DNA of 64,000 nt from Serinicoccus chungangensis (GCF_001483745.1 NZ_LQBL01000030.1:65481-129480); one strand, 5' to 3'. Numbered from the stretch's first letter, positions 11,554-20,561 are shown. Notes: generated by a model not told the origin, from the sequence alone. Numbers and translations are program-made.

Positions 11554-13059
11554 TCAGCGCTGGGAGGCTCGCCGGATGCGCCCGGTGAGCTCGGCGATCT
11601 GGTCGTAGAGGGCGCGTCGTTCACCGATCTGACCCCGGATCTTGCGCTCGGCGTGCATGACCGTCGTGTGGTCGCGACCGCCGAACTCCTGGCCGATCTT
11701 GGGCAGCGACAGGTCGGTGAGCTCACGGCACAGGTACATCGCGATCTGCCGCGCGTTGACCAGGGTCCGGGAGCGCGAGGTGCCGCACAGCTCCTCGATG
11801 GTGATCTGGAAGTACTCCGAGACCTCGCGGATGATCGTCGACACGGTGATCTGGGCCGTCTCGCTGCCGGGGACGATGTCCTTGAGCACGTGGGCCGCCA
11901 GGTCGGCGTCGGCGGGCTGGGAGGACAGCGAGGCGAAGGCCGTCACCCGGATGAGGGCTCCCTCGAGCTCACGGATGTTGGTGGTGATGCGGCTGGCGAT
12001 GTGCTCGAGCACCTCGTCGGGGAGCTGCATACCCTCCTGCGCCGCCTTCTTGCGCAGGATCGCGATCCGGGTCTCGAGGTCCGGCGGCTGCACGTCCGTG
12101 AGCAGTCCCCACTCGAAGCGGCTGCGCATGCGCTCGGCGAACCCGGACAGCCGCTTGGGCGGCTGGTCGGAGGTGATGACCACCTGCTTCTCGCTGTTGT
12201 GCAGCGTGTTGAAGGTGTGGAAGAACTCCTCGACCGTCTGCTCCTTGCCCTGCAGGAACTGGATGTCGTCCACCAGCAGGAAGTCCACGTTGCGGTAGCG
12301 GCGCTGGAAGGCGCCGGCCTTGTCGTCGCGGATGGAGTTGATGAAGTCGTTGGTGAACTCCTCGGAGTTCACGTAGCGCACCCGCACCCCGGGGTAGAGC
12401 TTGCGCGCGTAGTGGCCGATGGCGTGGAGCAGGTGGGTCTTGCCCAGGCCGGACTCGCCGTAGATGAACAGCGGGTTGTAGGCGCGGGCCGGCGACTCGG
12501 CCACCGCCAGCGAGGCCGCGTGAGCGAACCGGTTGGACGGGCCGGACACGAAGGTGTCGAAGGTGTACTTGGGGTTCAGCCGCGCCTCGTCCGCGGCGCC
12601 GGTGACCGCGGGACCCGCCGGTGTCGCTGGGCGGGGTATGCCGTTGCCCGAGGCGCCAGGCCCGGCACCGTCCCGGGCCGTGGGGGGCGCGGAAGCCGAT
12701 GCCGACGAGCTGGGTTGGGAGGCAGGGCGGGTGAGCGACTCGCGGGTCGCAGGGTCGTCGTCGGTGTCGTCGGCCTCCTCCTCCACCTGGTGGCGCAGGT
12801 CGTCGTCGACGGTGATGGCCAGCCGGATCTCCCGAGCGAGCTCCTGGGAGAGGAGGTCCACGATGGGCTGGCGCAGGCGTGTCTCCAGCAGCTCCTTGGT
12901 GTGCGGGTAGGGCACGGCCAGCAGCACCGTGGTGTCCAGCACCCCGACCATGCGGGTGATCCGCAGGAACGCCTTCTCCCGAGCCCCCAGCCCGTTGGCC
13001 TCGAGCGCCGTGACGACCCGTCCCCAGGTGTCGTCCGCGTCGGTCGAGGGTGAGGACAT
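11554..13059 (-). CDS. dnaA: chromosomal replication initiator DnaA
   Basis: A 501-residue AAA+ initiator that binds DnaA boxes and melts oriC. Domain I is at about 1-85, followed by an acidic then Ser/Pro/Ala-rich linker (about 90-155). The AAA+ core has Walker A GESGLGKT (201-208) and Walker B LLVDD (261-265), and domain IV carries the DnaA signature [15 protein letters not shown]. The ATG at 13059 is chosen because an extended start at 13128 would run through DnaA boxes and add 23 residues unlike domain I; a GAGAGGGGG site is upstream. It is transcribed leftwards towards dnaN across oriC. Confidence 0.97.
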   Translation of the reverse strand: MSSPSTDADDTWGRVVTALEANGLGAREKAFLRITRMVGVLDTTVLLAVPYPHTKELLETRLRQPIVDLLSQELAREIRLAITVDDDLRHQVEEEADDTDDDPATRESLTRPASQPSSSASASAPPTARDGAGPGASGNGIPRPATPAGPAVTGAADEARLNPKYTFDTFVSGPSNRFAHAASLAVAESPARAYNPLFIYGESGLGKTHLLHAIGHYARKLYPGVRVRYVNSEEFTNDFINSIRDDKAGAFQRRYRNVDFLLVDDIQFLQGKEQTVEEFFHTFNTLHNSEKQVVITSDQPPKRLSGFAERMRSRFEWGLLTDVQPPDLETRIAILRKKAAQEGMQLPDEVLEHIASRITTNIRELEGALIRVTAFASLSSQPADADLAAHVLKDIVPGSETAQITVSTIIREVSEYFQITIEELCGTSRSRTLVNARQIAMYLCRELTDLSLPKIGQEFGGRDHTTVMHAERKIRGQIGERRALYDQIAELTGRIRRASQR

Positions 13060-13108
13060 GGGTGGGCTCAGCCCCCTCTCGAACGGACGAAGACGATCGT
13101 GGTGGCAG

Positions 13109-13141
13109 TCATCCACAACGTTATCCACAGGATGTGGATGA
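13109..13141. promoter_or_regulatory. DnaA-box cluster upstream of dnaA
   Basis: TCATCCACA (13109-13117), the perfect box TTATCCACA (13121-13129) and the reverse near-box TGTGGATGA (13133-13141) lie within 33 bp, between the dnaA promoter candidate and the dnaA start. They probably mediate autoregulation of dnaA by DnaA and may also help origin function. Confidence 0.7.
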
Positions 13142-13168
13142 GGGGGTGGACATGTGCCGGAAGCGCCG

Positions 13169-13198
13169 ACGCTAACAAGCAGCCGCCGCGACCCGCAA
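13169..13198 (-). promoter_or_regulatory. candidate dnaA promoter
   Basis: On the minus strand TTGCGG (13193-13198) and TAGCGT (13169-13174) are separated by 18 nt and resemble a housekeeping promoter. The predicted transcript start would be just upstream of the DnaA-box cluster, leaving a leader of about 100 nt before the dnaA ATG. Confidence 0.4.
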
Positions 13199-13307
13199 GT
13201 GGCCTGGTGGAGGATCGGGTTCCGCCCGGCGTGTCGTCAGCACCGGCTCGACGGTCGACGGCAAGATGCGGAGTTTGCCCTTCCTCCCCTCCGGGCCCCG
13301 GCGCAGT

Positions 13308-13337
13308 TTGACCGGCGAGGACGCGCTCCCGTACCGT
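13308..13337 (+). promoter_or_regulatory. candidate rpmH promoter
   Basis: TTGACC (13308-13313) and TACCGT (13332-13337) with an 18-nt spacer form a good housekeeping-type promoter directed at rpmH. The predicted leader is about 120 nt. The rest of the 405-bp dnaA-rpmH gap holds the dnaA promoter and DnaA boxes and shows no other gene. Confidence 0.5.
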
Positions 13338-13464
13338 GGACCAGGCCGATTCTCGGCCGCTTTCGCCTGCCCGTGCCTGGACGTCTCCGCCCTCGTGCGC
13401 GGGCTTCCGTTGGCGGCCGACCCCGGCCCTGCCGACCGTACCGCCCGCACCGACCGGAGTAGTG

Positions 13465-13602
13465 ATGAGCAAGCGCACCTTCCAGCCGAACAACCGCCGT
13501 CGCGCCAAGAAGCACGGCTTCCGCCTGCGGATGCGCACCCGTGCCGGACGCAGCATCCTCAACGCTCGTCGCCGCAAGGGCCGCTCCTCCATCTCGGCCT
13601 GA
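13465..13602 (+). CDS. rpmH: 50S ribosomal protein L34
   Basis: A 45-residue, very basic protein beginning [19 protein letters not shown] and ending with the typical arginine/lysine-rich tail; it is full length for L34. It sits in the peptidyl-transferase subunit near the exit tunnel. A GGAG precedes the ATG by 7 nt. The order rpmH-rnpA-yidD-yidC-jag-rsmG is nearly universal in Gram-positive bacteria, which fixes the start and the identity. Confidence 0.98.
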   Translation: MSKRTFQPNNRRRAKKHGFRLRMRTRAGRSILNARRRKGRSSISA

Positions 13603-13629
13603 GCCGTCGGTACCGCCGGCGCTGCGTCC

Positions 13630-14016
13630 GTGCTTGCGCGCCGCCACCGCCTGACCGCCGGAGAGGACTTCCGTGCGGTCCTGCGGGGTCGTGGTGACGG
13701 ACGACGGCGCCAGCGGGCCGGTACCGACCTCCTCGTCGTGCACGTCTGCCTGCCCCGACCCGACGCGACTGCCGTCGCGTCCCTCGGCGCCTGCCCACGC
13801 GTGGGCTTCGTCGTGTCCAAGGCGGTCGGCAACTCGGTCGTGCGTCACCGCACCGTCCGTCGTCTGAGGCACCTGGTGGCGGACCGGTTGGGGGGCCTCC
13901 CTCCGGCCGCGGACGTGGTCGTGCGGGCGCTGCCGCCCGCGGCGAGGGCCACCTCGGCCGAGCTCGGTGCCGCCCTCGACCAGGCCCTCGCTCGTGCTGT
14001 GACGAGGCGCTCGTGA
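13630..14016 (+). CDS. rnpA: ribonuclease P protein component
   Basis: A 128-residue basic subunit that assists the RNase P RNA in removing tRNA 5' leaders. The family signature is [21 protein letters not shown], with the RNR-like helix [11 protein letters not shown]. Initiation is at a GTG (13630), 27 bp after rpmH. The stop overlaps the yidD start by 4 bp (GTGA), giving translational coupling. No RNase P RNA gene is seen in the window. Confidence 0.95.
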   Translation: MLARRHRLTAGEDFRAVLRGRGDGRRRQRAGTDLLVVHVCLPRPDATAVASLGACPRVGFVVSKAVGNSVVRHRTVRRLRHLVADRLGGLPPAADVVVRALPPAARATSAELGAALDQALARAVTRRS

Positions 14017-14402
14017 CCGGCCGGCCGGCCGATGGTCCCGGCGAGCAGCTGCGCGACGTCCACCGCGGCGGGGTGGGACCTGGGGAACGCCGCAGCGTTC
14101 TCGCTCGTCCTCTGGTGTGGCTGGTGCGGATCTACCAGTGGACGGTCTCACCGCTGCTGGGCCCGGTATGCCGGTACTACCCCTCGTGCAGCGCCTACGG
14201 CGTGACGGCGCTCGAGCGGCACGGTCTGCTGCGCGGCGGCTGGCTGACCGTGGGCCGGGTGCTGCGCTGCCACCCGTGGGCGGCCGGTGGCGTCGACCAC
14301 GTGCCGCCGCGGCATACCGACGCCTCCACGCCCGACCCGTCCGGGGACCACCCCGGACCCTCCACCTCGGTGGGCGGCTCTGTCGCGCACCGCCGACCCT
14401 GA
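14013..14402 (+). CDS. yidD: membrane protein insertion efficiency factor YidD
   Basis: A 129-residue small membrane-associated protein that helps YidC insert proteins. The conserved cysteine core is [19 protein letters not shown] followed by GRVLRCHPW with the third cysteine. The amphipathic stretch [18 protein letters not shown] precedes it. It starts with a GTG overlapping the rnpA stop and ends 7 bp before yidC. The C-terminal ~40 residues are a Pro/Asp/Ser-rich tail beyond the family core. Confidence 0.93.
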   Translation: MTGRPADGPGEQLRDVHRGGVGPGERRSVLARPLVWLVRIYQWTVSPLLGPVCRYYPSCSAYGVTALERHGLLRGGWLTVGRVLRCHPWAAGGVDHVPPRHTDASTPDPSGDHPGPSTSVGGSVAHRRP

Positions 14403-14409
14403 GGACCGC

Positions 14410-15384
14410 ATGGGATTCTTCGACACCCTCCTCTTCCCCTTCATCTGGTTCGACTCCGCCATCCTCGTGGGGCTCGAGTGGTTGCTGACCCGGATGGGTC
14501 TGCCGGACACCAGCGGGTGGACCTGGGTGCTGGCCATCGTCGGCCTGGTCGTGACGCTGCGGGCGCTCCTGACCCCGCTGATGATCCGGCAGATCAAGAG
14601 CCAGCGACGGCTGCAGATCGTGCAGCCCGAGCTGATGAAGATCCAGGCGAAGTACAAGGGCAAGAAGGACCAGGCCAGCCAGAAGGCCTTCCAGGAGGAG
14701 ACCTTCGGCCTCTACCGGGAGGCGGGGGCCAACCCGTTCGGGGCGTGCCTGCCCATCCTCATCCAGATGCCGTTCTTCTTCGCGCTCTTCCGTCTGCTGA
14801 ACACCGCGGAGACGGTCTCCCGCGGGGAGATCGAGCCACTGGGTCTGTTCACGCAGGAGCTGGCCAGCAAGATGGCCGGGTCGGAGATCTTCGGCGCAGG
14901 GCTCACCTCGACCTTCCTGCACGACCAGGACCTGTCGGCCAAGATCCTCTCCCTCATCCTCATCCTCGTGATGTCGGGGACGCAGTTCATCACCAGCCAC
15001 CAGCTCATGCGGCAGAACATGTCGCCCGAGGCCCTCAACAGCCCGATGGCCCGGCAGCAGCAGATCCTCATCTACGTCCTGCCCATCGTCTTCGCGGTCA
15101 CCGGTGTCAACTTCCCGGTGGCGCTGCTCATCTACTGGACGGTCAGCAACTTCTGGACGATGGGGCAGCAGTTCTTCGTCATCCGTAACATGCCGGCGCC
15201 GAACACCCCGGCCGAGGAGAAGTACAAGGCCCGCATGGCGCGCAAGGGCAAGTCCGCCCTCGGCGTCCAGCTCAAGAACCCCAACTTCATGGCCGAGCGT
15301 GAGGCGGCCCAGGCGCAGGTCCAGGCGCGCGTCGCCGGCCAGCGGGCCCAGCCGAAGAGCAAGAAGCGCCGCAAGAAGCGCTGA
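14410..15384 (+). CDS. yidC: membrane protein insertase YidC (Oxa1 family)
   Basis: A 324-residue insertase that places proteins into the cytoplasmic membrane with or without SecYEG. The Oxa1 fold shows five hydrophobic segments, among them LAIVGLVVTLRALLTPLMI with the conserved arginine in the groove, CLPILIQMPFFFALFRLL, and the C-terminal pair ILIYVLPIVFAVTGVNFPV / LLIYWTVSNFWTMGQQ. A cytoplasmic Lys/Arg tail (KSKKRRKKR) follows, as in actinobacterial YidC that bind ribosomes. The ATG at 14410 has GAGGA just upstream. Confidence 0.97.
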   Translation: MGFFDTLLFPFIWFDSAILVGLEWLLTRMGLPDTSGWTWVLAIVGLVVTLRALLTPLMIRQIKSQRRLQIVQPELMKIQAKYKGKKDQASQKAFQEETFGLYREAGANPFGACLPILIQMPFFFALFRLLNTAETVSRGEIEPLGLFTQELASKMAGSEIFGAGLTSTFLHDQDLSAKILSLILILVMSGTQFITSHQLMRQNMSPEALNSPMARQQQILIYVLPIVFAVTGVNFPVALLIYWTVSNFWTMGQQFFVIRNMPAPNTPAEEKYKARMARKGKSALGVQLKNPNFMAEREAAQAQVQARVAGQRAQPKSKKRRKKR

Positions 15385-15446
15385 CGACGGCCTGCCCGTC
15401 CCGCGTCGCCCCCACTGACCCGACCGTCCTCGAGACAGGAGTGCAG

Positions 15447-16109
15447 ATGAGCACCACGAACGACACCGACACCACGACCACCGACGAGCAGGCGGCGGCC
15501 GAGCATCCCGCGGCGCAGGAGCCCACCCAGGGCGGACCGGTCACCGACGAGCAGGGCGGGACGGACGACGGCACCGACCCCACGGATGTGACGCAGGTCA
15601 CTACCGGCGACGAGGTCCCGGAGGCGGGTGACGGGGCCTCGCCCGACCTCGTCCGGGAGGGTGAGGTGGCCGCAGACTTCCTGGAGACCCTGCTCGACAT
15701 CGCTGACCTCGACGGGGACCTCGAGGTGGACGTGGACGGCGATCGCGCCGCCGTGGCTCTCGTCGACTCCGAGGACGGTGCGGCACCCCGTCGGCTGGTC
15801 GGCCCGGGCGGTTCGGTCCTCGAGGCGCTGCAGGAGCTGACCCGGCTGGCCGTGCAGGCAGAGACCGGGGAGCGCAGCCGGCTGATGCTCGACGTCGCCG
15901 GCTACCGCGCGGACCGCCGCAGCGCCCTGGTGAGTCAGGCCCGCAGCGCCATCGCGGAGGTCAAGGAGTCCGGGCAGCGCCGAGACCTGGAGCCGATGAC
16001 CGCTTTCGAGCGCAAGGTCGTGCACGACGAGGTGCTGGCGGCAGGACTCACCTCGGAGTCCGAGGGTGCGGAGCCCTCGCGCTACGTGGTCATCCTGCCG
16101 GCTGACTGA
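15447..16109 (+). CDS. jag: Jag/KhpB family KH-R3H RNA-binding protein
   Basis: A 220-residue cytoplasmic RNA-binding protein. Residues 1-70 are acidic and Thr/Asp/Glu-rich, without predicted fold. A KH-like domain (about 75-145) has the GPGG loop and LMLDVAGYRADRR; the R3H domain (about 150-215) has the helix MTAFERKVVHDEV. Homologues act with KhpA as RNA chaperones controlling cell elongation and division. The ATG at 15447 has AGGAG 7 nt upstream; an in-frame GTG at 15441 lies too close to that site. It follows yidC by 62 bp. Confidence 0.93.
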   Translation: MSTTNDTDTTTTDEQAAAEHPAAQEPTQGGPVTDEQGGTDDGTDPTDVTQVTTGDEVPEAGDGASPDLVREGEVAADFLETLLDIADLDGDLEVDVDGDRAAVALVDSEDGAAPRRLVGPGGSVLEALQELTRLAVQAETGERSRLMLDVAGYRADRRSALVSQARSAIAEVKESGQRRDLEPMTAFERKVVHDEVLAAGLTSESEGAEPSRYVVILPAD

Positions 16110-16113
16110 CGCC

Positions 16114-16791
16114 GTGCCGGCCACCGGGGGCGCGCCACCGCCCTCTGACCAGGCGCGCGAGATCTTCGCCGACCGCCTGCCGGTGGCGGTGCGGTATGCC
16201 GAGCTCCTGGCCACGACCGGCATCAGCCACGGGCTCATCGGCCCGCGGGAGGCGGATCGCCTGTGGGACCGGCACCTGGTCAACTGTGCCGTCGTCGAGG
16301 TCCTCTGCGAGGACGACGCCCAGGTCGTCGACATCGGGTCGGGTGCCGGGCTGCCGGGTGTCGTCCTGGCCATCGCCCGGCCCGACCTGAGGGTGCACCT
16401 CGTGGAGCCGCTGCTGCGACGTACGACGTGGCTGGAGCAGGCCGTCGTCGCGCTCGGCCTGGACAACGTGACGGTGCACCGGGGACGGGCCCAGGCGGTC
16501 GACCTGCGGGCGCCGGTCGTCACCGCCCGGGCGGTGGCCTCGCTGGACAAGCTCGTGACGTGGGCCTTGCCCCTGCTCGCCGAGGGTGGTCGGCTGCTCG
16601 CCCTCAAGGGGCAGGCGGCGGCGACCGAGCTCGAGCAGGCGCGGCCGGTGCTGCGCCGGCACGGGGTGCGCGACGCGCAGGTGCATGTCCTGGCGGAGAG
16701 GACGCCCGCCGGTCCGGTCCGGGTCGTGGAGATCGTCCGTCCGGAGCCCGGGAGGGCGCGGCGGGCGGTCAGTCGGTCGTCGAGGGGCTGA
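16114..16791 (+). CDS. rsmG: 16S rRNA (guanine527-N7)-methyltransferase RsmG
   Basis: A 225-residue SAM-dependent methyltransferase modifying G527 of 16S rRNA; loss gives low-level streptomycin resistance. The SAM loop is [17 protein letters not shown], followed by the acidic strand end [14 protein letters not shown], and the later motif [13 protein letters not shown] is typical. The GTG at 16114 is 5 bp after the jag stop but has no clear ribosome site; an alternative in-frame GTG at 16066 inside jag cannot be excluded. Its 3' end overlaps the parB 3' end tail-to-tail by 23 bp. Confidence 0.95.
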   Translation: MPATGGAPPPSDQAREIFADRLPVAVRYAELLATTGISHGLIGPREADRLWDRHLVNCAVVEVLCEDDAQVVDIGSGAGLPGVVLAIARPDLRVHLVEPLLRRTTWLEQAVVALGLDNVTVHRGRAQAVDLRAPVVTARAVASLDKLVTWALPLLAEGGRLLALKGQAAATELEQARPVLRRHGVRDAQVHVLAERTPAGPVRVVEIVRPEPGRARRAVSRSSRG

Positions 16792-17905
16792 GGTCGTCCC
16801 GTCCGAGCAGGTCGAGGATGCGCTCGAGATCGTCCTGACCCGCGAACTCGATGACCATCTTGCCCTTGCGGCGACCCATCGACACCTGGACCCGCGTGTC
16901 CAGGCGCCCGGAGAGCGAGCTGGCGATCTGCTCCAGCTCGGGTGAGGGTGTCGACCCGGTCGCCCGCCTCCGGGTGGGGCGGTCCTCGTCGCCCATCATG
17001 ACGATCTCCTCGACCGACCGCACCGAGAGCCCCTCGGCGACGATGCGTTGGGCGAGCCGCTCCATGGCGGCGCCGTCGGCCAGGCCGAGGAGCGCGCGGG
17101 CGTGCCCGGCGCTGAGCACCCCCGACGCCACGCGGCGCTGCACCATGGGCGGTAGACGGAGCAGCCGGATCGTGTTGCTGATCTGCGGACGGGACCGGCC
17201 GATGCGCCCGGCCAGCTCGTCGTGGGTGCACCCGAAGTCCTCCAGCAGCTGCTGGTAGGCCGCCGCCTCCTCCAGCGGGTTGAGCTGCGCGCGGTGCAGG
17301 TTCTCCAGGAGGGCGTCCCGCAGCATGTGCTCGTCCTCGGTGGCGCGCACGATGGCAGGGATGGTGGACTGGTCCGCCGAGCGGGAGGCCCGGAGGCGAC
17401 GCTCACCCATGACGAGCTCGTAGGGCGGCTCACCGGCGGCCACCTCGGCCGGGTCGGTGGGTCGGACGACGACGGGCTGCAGCACGCCGAGCTCCCGGAT
17501 GCTGCTCACCAGCTCGGCGAGGTCGTCCTCGTCGAAGACGGACCGCGGCTGACGGGGGTTGGCGCGGATCTGGTCGAGATCGATCTCGGCGAACGACGCC
17601 CCGGGGACCGGCGCGAGGCCGTCATCGGGTGCGTCGGCCTCAGTGACCGCCTCGGGCTGTCCGGTGCGGCGAGGGTGCTCGTTTCCCGTGGAACCGGCCG
17701 ACCCGGCGTCAGCGCCGCCGCCGGCGACCTGTGGGTCGTCCGCGGGCGCCGGCTCCGAGGCGGGGTCCGGGGTGGCGACCGGGGCCGGGACGCCGCCGTC
17801 CCCCCGGGGGAAGAAGACATCGCGCGGACGGTCCAGGTCTCCGGCCGGCTGCTGGGGGATGAGGGCCCCCAGTCCCCTGCCGAGTCCACGTCGTCGGTCG
17901 GTCAT
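16769..17905 (-). CDS. parB: chromosome partitioning protein ParB
   Basis: A 378-residue CTP-dependent DNA clamp that loads at parS and spreads around the origin. A basic leader ([14 protein letters not shown]) and an acidic/Pro linker of ~95 residues precede the ParB/Srx core with the CTP motif GERRLRAS and the [14 protein letters not shown] box. A helix-turn-helix ([19 protein letters not shown]) recognises parS, and a C-terminal dimer domain ([17 protein letters not shown]) ends the protein. Its start overlaps the parA stop by 4 bp. A parS-like site lies within its own 5' coding part. Confidence 0.97.
   Translation of the reverse strand: MTDRRRGLGRGLGALIPQQPAGDLDRPRDVFFPRGDGGVPAPVATPDPASEPAPADDPQVAGGGADAGSAGSTGNEHPRRTGQPEAVTEADAPDDGLAPVPGASFAEIDLDQIRANPRQPRSVFDEDDLAELVSSIRELGVLQPVVVRPTDPAEVAAGEPPYELVMGERRLRASRSADQSTIPAIVRATEDEHMLRDALLENLHRAQLNPLEEAAAYQQLLEDFGCTHDELAGRIGRSRPQISNTIRLLRLPPMVQRRVASGVLSAGHARALLGLADGAAMERLAQRIVAEGLSVRSVEEIVMMGDEDRPTRRRATGSTPSPELEQIASSLSGRLDTRVQVSMGRRKGKMVIEFAGQDDLERILDLLGRDDLSPSTTD
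17681..17694. promoter_or_regulatory. degenerate parS site inside parB
   Basis: GTTTCCCGTGGAAC matches the 14-bp GTTCCACGTGGAAC palindrome found in parA at 12 of 14 positions. It lies in the coding region for the ParB N-terminal linker. It could add to ParB loading near the origin, though the lost symmetry should weaken binding. Confidence 0.5.
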
Positions 17906-18987
17906 GACATCTCCTTCGTGCGGCGCATCTCGGCGGCCGCCTCGGCGTAGGACAGGGCTCCCGTGCTGGTCGGGTCGTAGGTCATCACGGTCTCCCCGTG
18001 GCTGGGCGCCTCGCTGATGCGCACGGAGCGCGGGATGGCGGTCCGCAGCACGCGGTCCCCGAAGTGCTCACGGACCTGGTCTGCCACGTCGGAGGCCAGG
18101 CGGGTGCGCCCGTCGAACATCGTGAGGAGGATGGTGGACACGTGCAGGTCGGCGTTGAGGTGCTGCTGGATGAGATCGACATTCTTCAGCAGCTGGCTCA
18201 GTCCTTCCAGGGCGTAGTACTCGCACTGGATGGGGATGAGCAGCTCACGCGCCGCCACGAAGGCGTTGACCGTGAGCAGGCCAAGACTGGGCGGGCAGTC
18301 GATGAGCACGAGGTCCGGTGGCTGATCCGTGGTCTCCAGATAGGACTGCACAGCCCGCCGCAGGCGGTTCTCCCGGGCCACGAGGGGGACGAGCTCGATC
18401 TCGGCCCCGGCGAGGTCGATGGTGGCCGGGGCGCACGACAGGCCGGGGACCTGGGGGCAGGGCTGGACCACGTCCGCCAGGGGCACGCCGTCGATGAGCA
18501 CGTCGTAGATGCCTGCCGTCCCGCTGCTGTGCGGGATCGAGAGGGCGGTACTGGCGTTGCCCTGCGGGTCCATGTCGATGACCAGCACGCGCAGGCCGCT
18601 GCCGGCCATGGCCGCGGCGAGGTTGACGGCCGTCGTGGTCTTGCCGACGCCACCCTTCTGGTTCGACACGGTGATGATGCGGGTGCCCACCCACGGCCGG
18701 TCCCGAGGTGTGTCCGCCCCCGGGGGCTGCGGAGGTGCGGGGGTCTCCCGTGGGGCGCCACCGTCTGTTCCACGTGGAACGCTCGAGGTGGTTCCACGTG
18801 GAACAGACGGATCGACGTGCGCCGGCTCGGACGGCGCGGTTTCCCGTGGAACCGGCTGATCGCCCTCGTCGGTCCGAGAGCCGGTCGTGGGCCACCCGAG
18901 CGCGGTGGTGGTGAATCCGTCCATGACGGTGGCGCGGTCGTCGTCGTCCGTGCCCGGCCAGCCGAGCGCTCCGTCGTCATCAGTCAT
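17902..18987 (-). CDS. parA: chromosome partitioning ATPase ParA
   Basis: A 361-residue deviant Walker A ATPase that moves ParB-bound origins along the nucleoid. The motif [17 protein letters not shown] is intact, followed by [11 protein letters not shown] and the switch region [11 protein letters not shown]. The first ~100 residues are a disordered acidic/Pro linker with repeated V-P-R-G/E-T peptides; these repeats are encoded by parS palindromes (18767-18852). The ATG at 18987 is taken as start because the next upstream start adds only 17 non-conserved residues. parB follows with a 4-bp overlap. Confidence 0.95.
   Translation of the reverse strand: MTDDDGALGWPGTDDDDRATVMDGFTTTALGWPTTGSRTDEGDQPVPRETAPSEPAHVDPSVPRGTTSSVPRGTDGGAPRETPAPPQPPGADTPRDRPWVGTRIITVSNQKGGVGKTTTAVNLAAAMAGSGLRVLVIDMDPQGNASTALSIPHSSGTAGIYDVLIDGVPLADVVQPCPQVPGLSCAPATIDLAGAEIELVPLVARENRLRRAVQSYLETTDQPPDLVLIDCPPSLGLLTVNAFVAARELLIPIQCEYYALEGLSQLLKNVDLIQQHLNADLHVSTILLTMFDGRTRLASDVADQVREHFGDRVLRTAIPRSVRISEAPSHGETVMTYDPTSTGALSYAEAAAEMRRTKEMS
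18767..18804. promoter_or_regulatory. two perfect parS palindromes inside parA
   Basis: GTTCCACGTGGAAC occurs twice, at 18767-18780 and 18791-18804, 10 bp apart. It is a perfect 14-bp palindrome of the ParB-binding class (consensus TGTTTCACGTGAAACA; actinobacterial variants carry CACGTGGAAC). Both lie in the parA region coding for the VPRGT repeats of the linker. This is about 7 kb from oriC, the usual zone for parS. Confidence 0.88.
18839..18852. promoter_or_regulatory. degenerate parS site inside parA
   Basis: GTTTCCCGTGGAAC, the same degenerate form as the site in parB, lies 34 bp beyond the perfect pair and encodes the VPRET peptide of the ParA linker. It is probably a weaker ParB site or a decayed copy. 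Confidence 0.55.
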
Positions 18988-19045
18988 GAGGACCCCATCA
19001 TCGCTGATCACCGACCTGCCACCAAGTCCGGCACGCACAGACGAA

Positions 19046-19082
19046 GCCGTCCACAGGGTGGTGGATCCACCCTGTGGACGGC
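19046..19082 (-). terminator. perfect 16-bp hairpin after trxA
   Basis: GCCGTCCACAGGGTGG (19046-19061) is exactly complementary to 19067-19082, with a 5-nt loop (TGGAT). It follows the trxA stop by 44 nt on the minus strand and precedes parA, so it probably ends the trxB-trxA transcript and isolates parAB. The arms contain DnaA-box-like CGTCCACA/TGTGGACG, and TGTGGATGA follows at 19083-19091, so a protein-binding role is also possible. Confidence 0.7.
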
Positions 19083-19126
19083 TGTGGATGACGAGCGCCG
19101 TGGGGCGCGTCAGCGCCTGCGTCTGG

Positions 19127-19450
19127 TCAGCCGGTGAACGGCTCGAGCTCGTTCGCCAGCTTCTTCTTGGGCAGCGCCCCGACGATGGTCTTGACGACCT
19201 CGCCCCCGGAGTACACGTGCATCGTGGGGATGCCGGTGATCCCGTAGCTCTGCGTGGTCTGGGGGTTCTCGTCGGTGTTGAGCTTGACCACCTTGAGCGA
19301 GTCGCCCCACTCCTCCGAAAGCTCCTCGAGGATGGGCGCGATCATCTTGCACGGCCCGCACCAGGGGGCCCAGAAGTCGACGAGCACGGGGCCGTCGTGC
19401 TGCAGGACGTCCTCGGTGAAGGTGGCGTCGGACGTGTTGCTGATGCTCAT
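19127..19450 (-). CDS. trxA: thioredoxin
   Basis: A 107-residue cytoplasmic dithiol-disulfide oxidoreductase with the classical active site WCGPCK (Cys31, Cys34), the cis-proline region TGIPTMHVY and a full-length thioredoxin fold. It receives electrons from TrxB, encoded immediately upstream with a 4-bp overlap (ATGA), and reduces ribonucleotide reductase and oxidised proteins. Transcription is probably from the oxidative-stress promoter before trxB. A strong hairpin follows. Confidence 0.98.
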   Translation of the reverse strand: MSISNTSDATFTEDVLQHDGPVLVDFWAPWCGPCKMIAPILEELSEEWGDSLKVVKLNTDENPQTTQSYGITGIPTMHVYSGGEVVKTIVGALPKKKLANELEPFTG

Positions 19451-20481
19451 GAATCTCCTTGTGTCACAGCGGTTGCGAGGTGGTGGGTCATGCCCTGGGC
19501 GTGGTCCCGGGCCGCGAGGTAGCGCTCGGCGTCCAGCGCCGCCGCACAGCCGGTGCCGGCGGCGGTGATGGCCTGACGGTAGGTGTGGTCGACGAGGTCG
19601 CCGCAGGCGAAGACACCCTCCACGCTGGTCTCCGTCCCGCGCCCCCGCACGACGACGTAGCCCTCGTCGTCGAGCTCGACCTGCCCGCGGACGAGCTCGT
19701 TGCGGGGGTCGTGACCGATGGCGATGAAGAGCCCGGTGGCGGGGACGTGGCGCTGCTCACCGGTGACCGTGTCGGCCAACTGGACCCCGGTGAGCTTGGG
19801 CGAGCCCTCCAGCTCGGTCACCGCAGAGTTCCAGGCGAAGGAGATCTTGTCGTCCGCCTGGGCACGCTCGGCCATGATCCGGCTGGCCCGCAGCTCGTCA
19901 CGGCGGTGCACGACGGTGATGGAGCGGGCGAACCGGCTGAGGAAGGTCGCCTCCTCCATGGCCGAGTCGCCGCCACCGACGACGACGATGTCCTGGTCCC
20001 GGAAGAAGGCTCCGTCGCAGGTGGCGCACCACGAGACGCCGTGCCCGGAGAGCTCCTGCTCACGCGGCAGGCCCAGCTCGCGGTAGGCCGAGCCCATGGC
20101 CAGGATGACCGCCCGTGCCTCGTGGACCGTCCCCTCCGCGTCCGTGACCCGCTTCACCGACCCGCTCAGGTCGACCTCCACGACGTCGTCGCGGACGAGC
20201 TCGGCACCGAACCGCTCGGCCTGCTCCCGCATGTCCATCATGAGCTGCGGGCCCATGACGCCCTCGGGGAAGCCGGGGAAGTTCTCCACCTCGGTGGTGT
20301 TCATCAGGGCGCCGCCGGCGGTGACGCTGCCCTCGAAGACCAACGGCGCCAGGTTGGCCCGCGCGGCGTAGACGGCGGCGGTGTAGCCCGCCGGGCCCGA
20401 TCCGATGATGATGACCTCGCGGAGGGCGGTGGCGTCACCACCGCCGGAGCCGCTGGGGCGGGGCAGCAGGTCGATGGTCAT
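19447..20481 (-). CDS. trxB: thioredoxin-disulfide reductase
   Basis: A 344-residue FAD- and NADPH-dependent flavoprotein reducing TrxA. The FAD motif [13 protein letters not shown] (24-36), redox centre CATC (Cys152, Cys155), NADPH motif [13 protein letters not shown] and C-terminal [15 protein letters not shown] are all present. The ATG at 20481 is chosen because GAGGAAGG lies about 7 nt upstream and the family N-terminus begins shortly after; longer in-frame starts to 20781 add unrelated residues. A GGAAC-N18-GTT element lies 55-80 nt upstream. Confidence 0.97.
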   Translation of the reverse strand: MTIDLLPRPSGSGGGDATALREVIIIGSGPAGYTAAVYAARANLAPLVFEGSVTAGGALMNTTEVENFPGFPEGVMGPQLMMDMREQAERFGAELVRDDVVEVDLSGSVKRVTDAEGTVHEARAVILAMGSAYRELGLPREQELSGHGVSWCATCDGAFFRDQDIVVVGGGDSAMEEATFLSRFARSITVVHRRDELRASRIMAERAQADDKISFAWNSAVTELEGSPKLTGVQLADTVTGEQRHVPATGLFIAIGHDPRNELVRGQVELDDEGYVVVRGRGTETSVEGVFACGDLVDHTYRQAITAAGTGCAAALDAERYLAARDHAQGMTHHLATAVTQGDS

Positions 20482-20535
20482 GGAAGCCTTCCTCGCGGGG
20501 GTGCACGGCGGATCGATGGTCCGGACGTGGGGGTC

Positions 20536-20561
20536 AACCGATCCTAGGACGACATTGTTCC
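20536..20561 (-). promoter_or_regulatory. SigR/SigH-type promoter of trxBA
   Basis: On the minus strand GGAAC (20557-20561) is followed after exactly 18 nt by GTT (20536-20538). The consensus for the thiol-oxidative-stress sigma factors SigR (Streptomyces) and SigH (Mycobacterium) is GGAAT-N18-GTT, and trxBA is a standard regulon member. The leader to the trxB ATG would be about 50 nt. A SigR-like factor is not encoded in the window, so this rests on motif and target. Confidence 0.65.
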
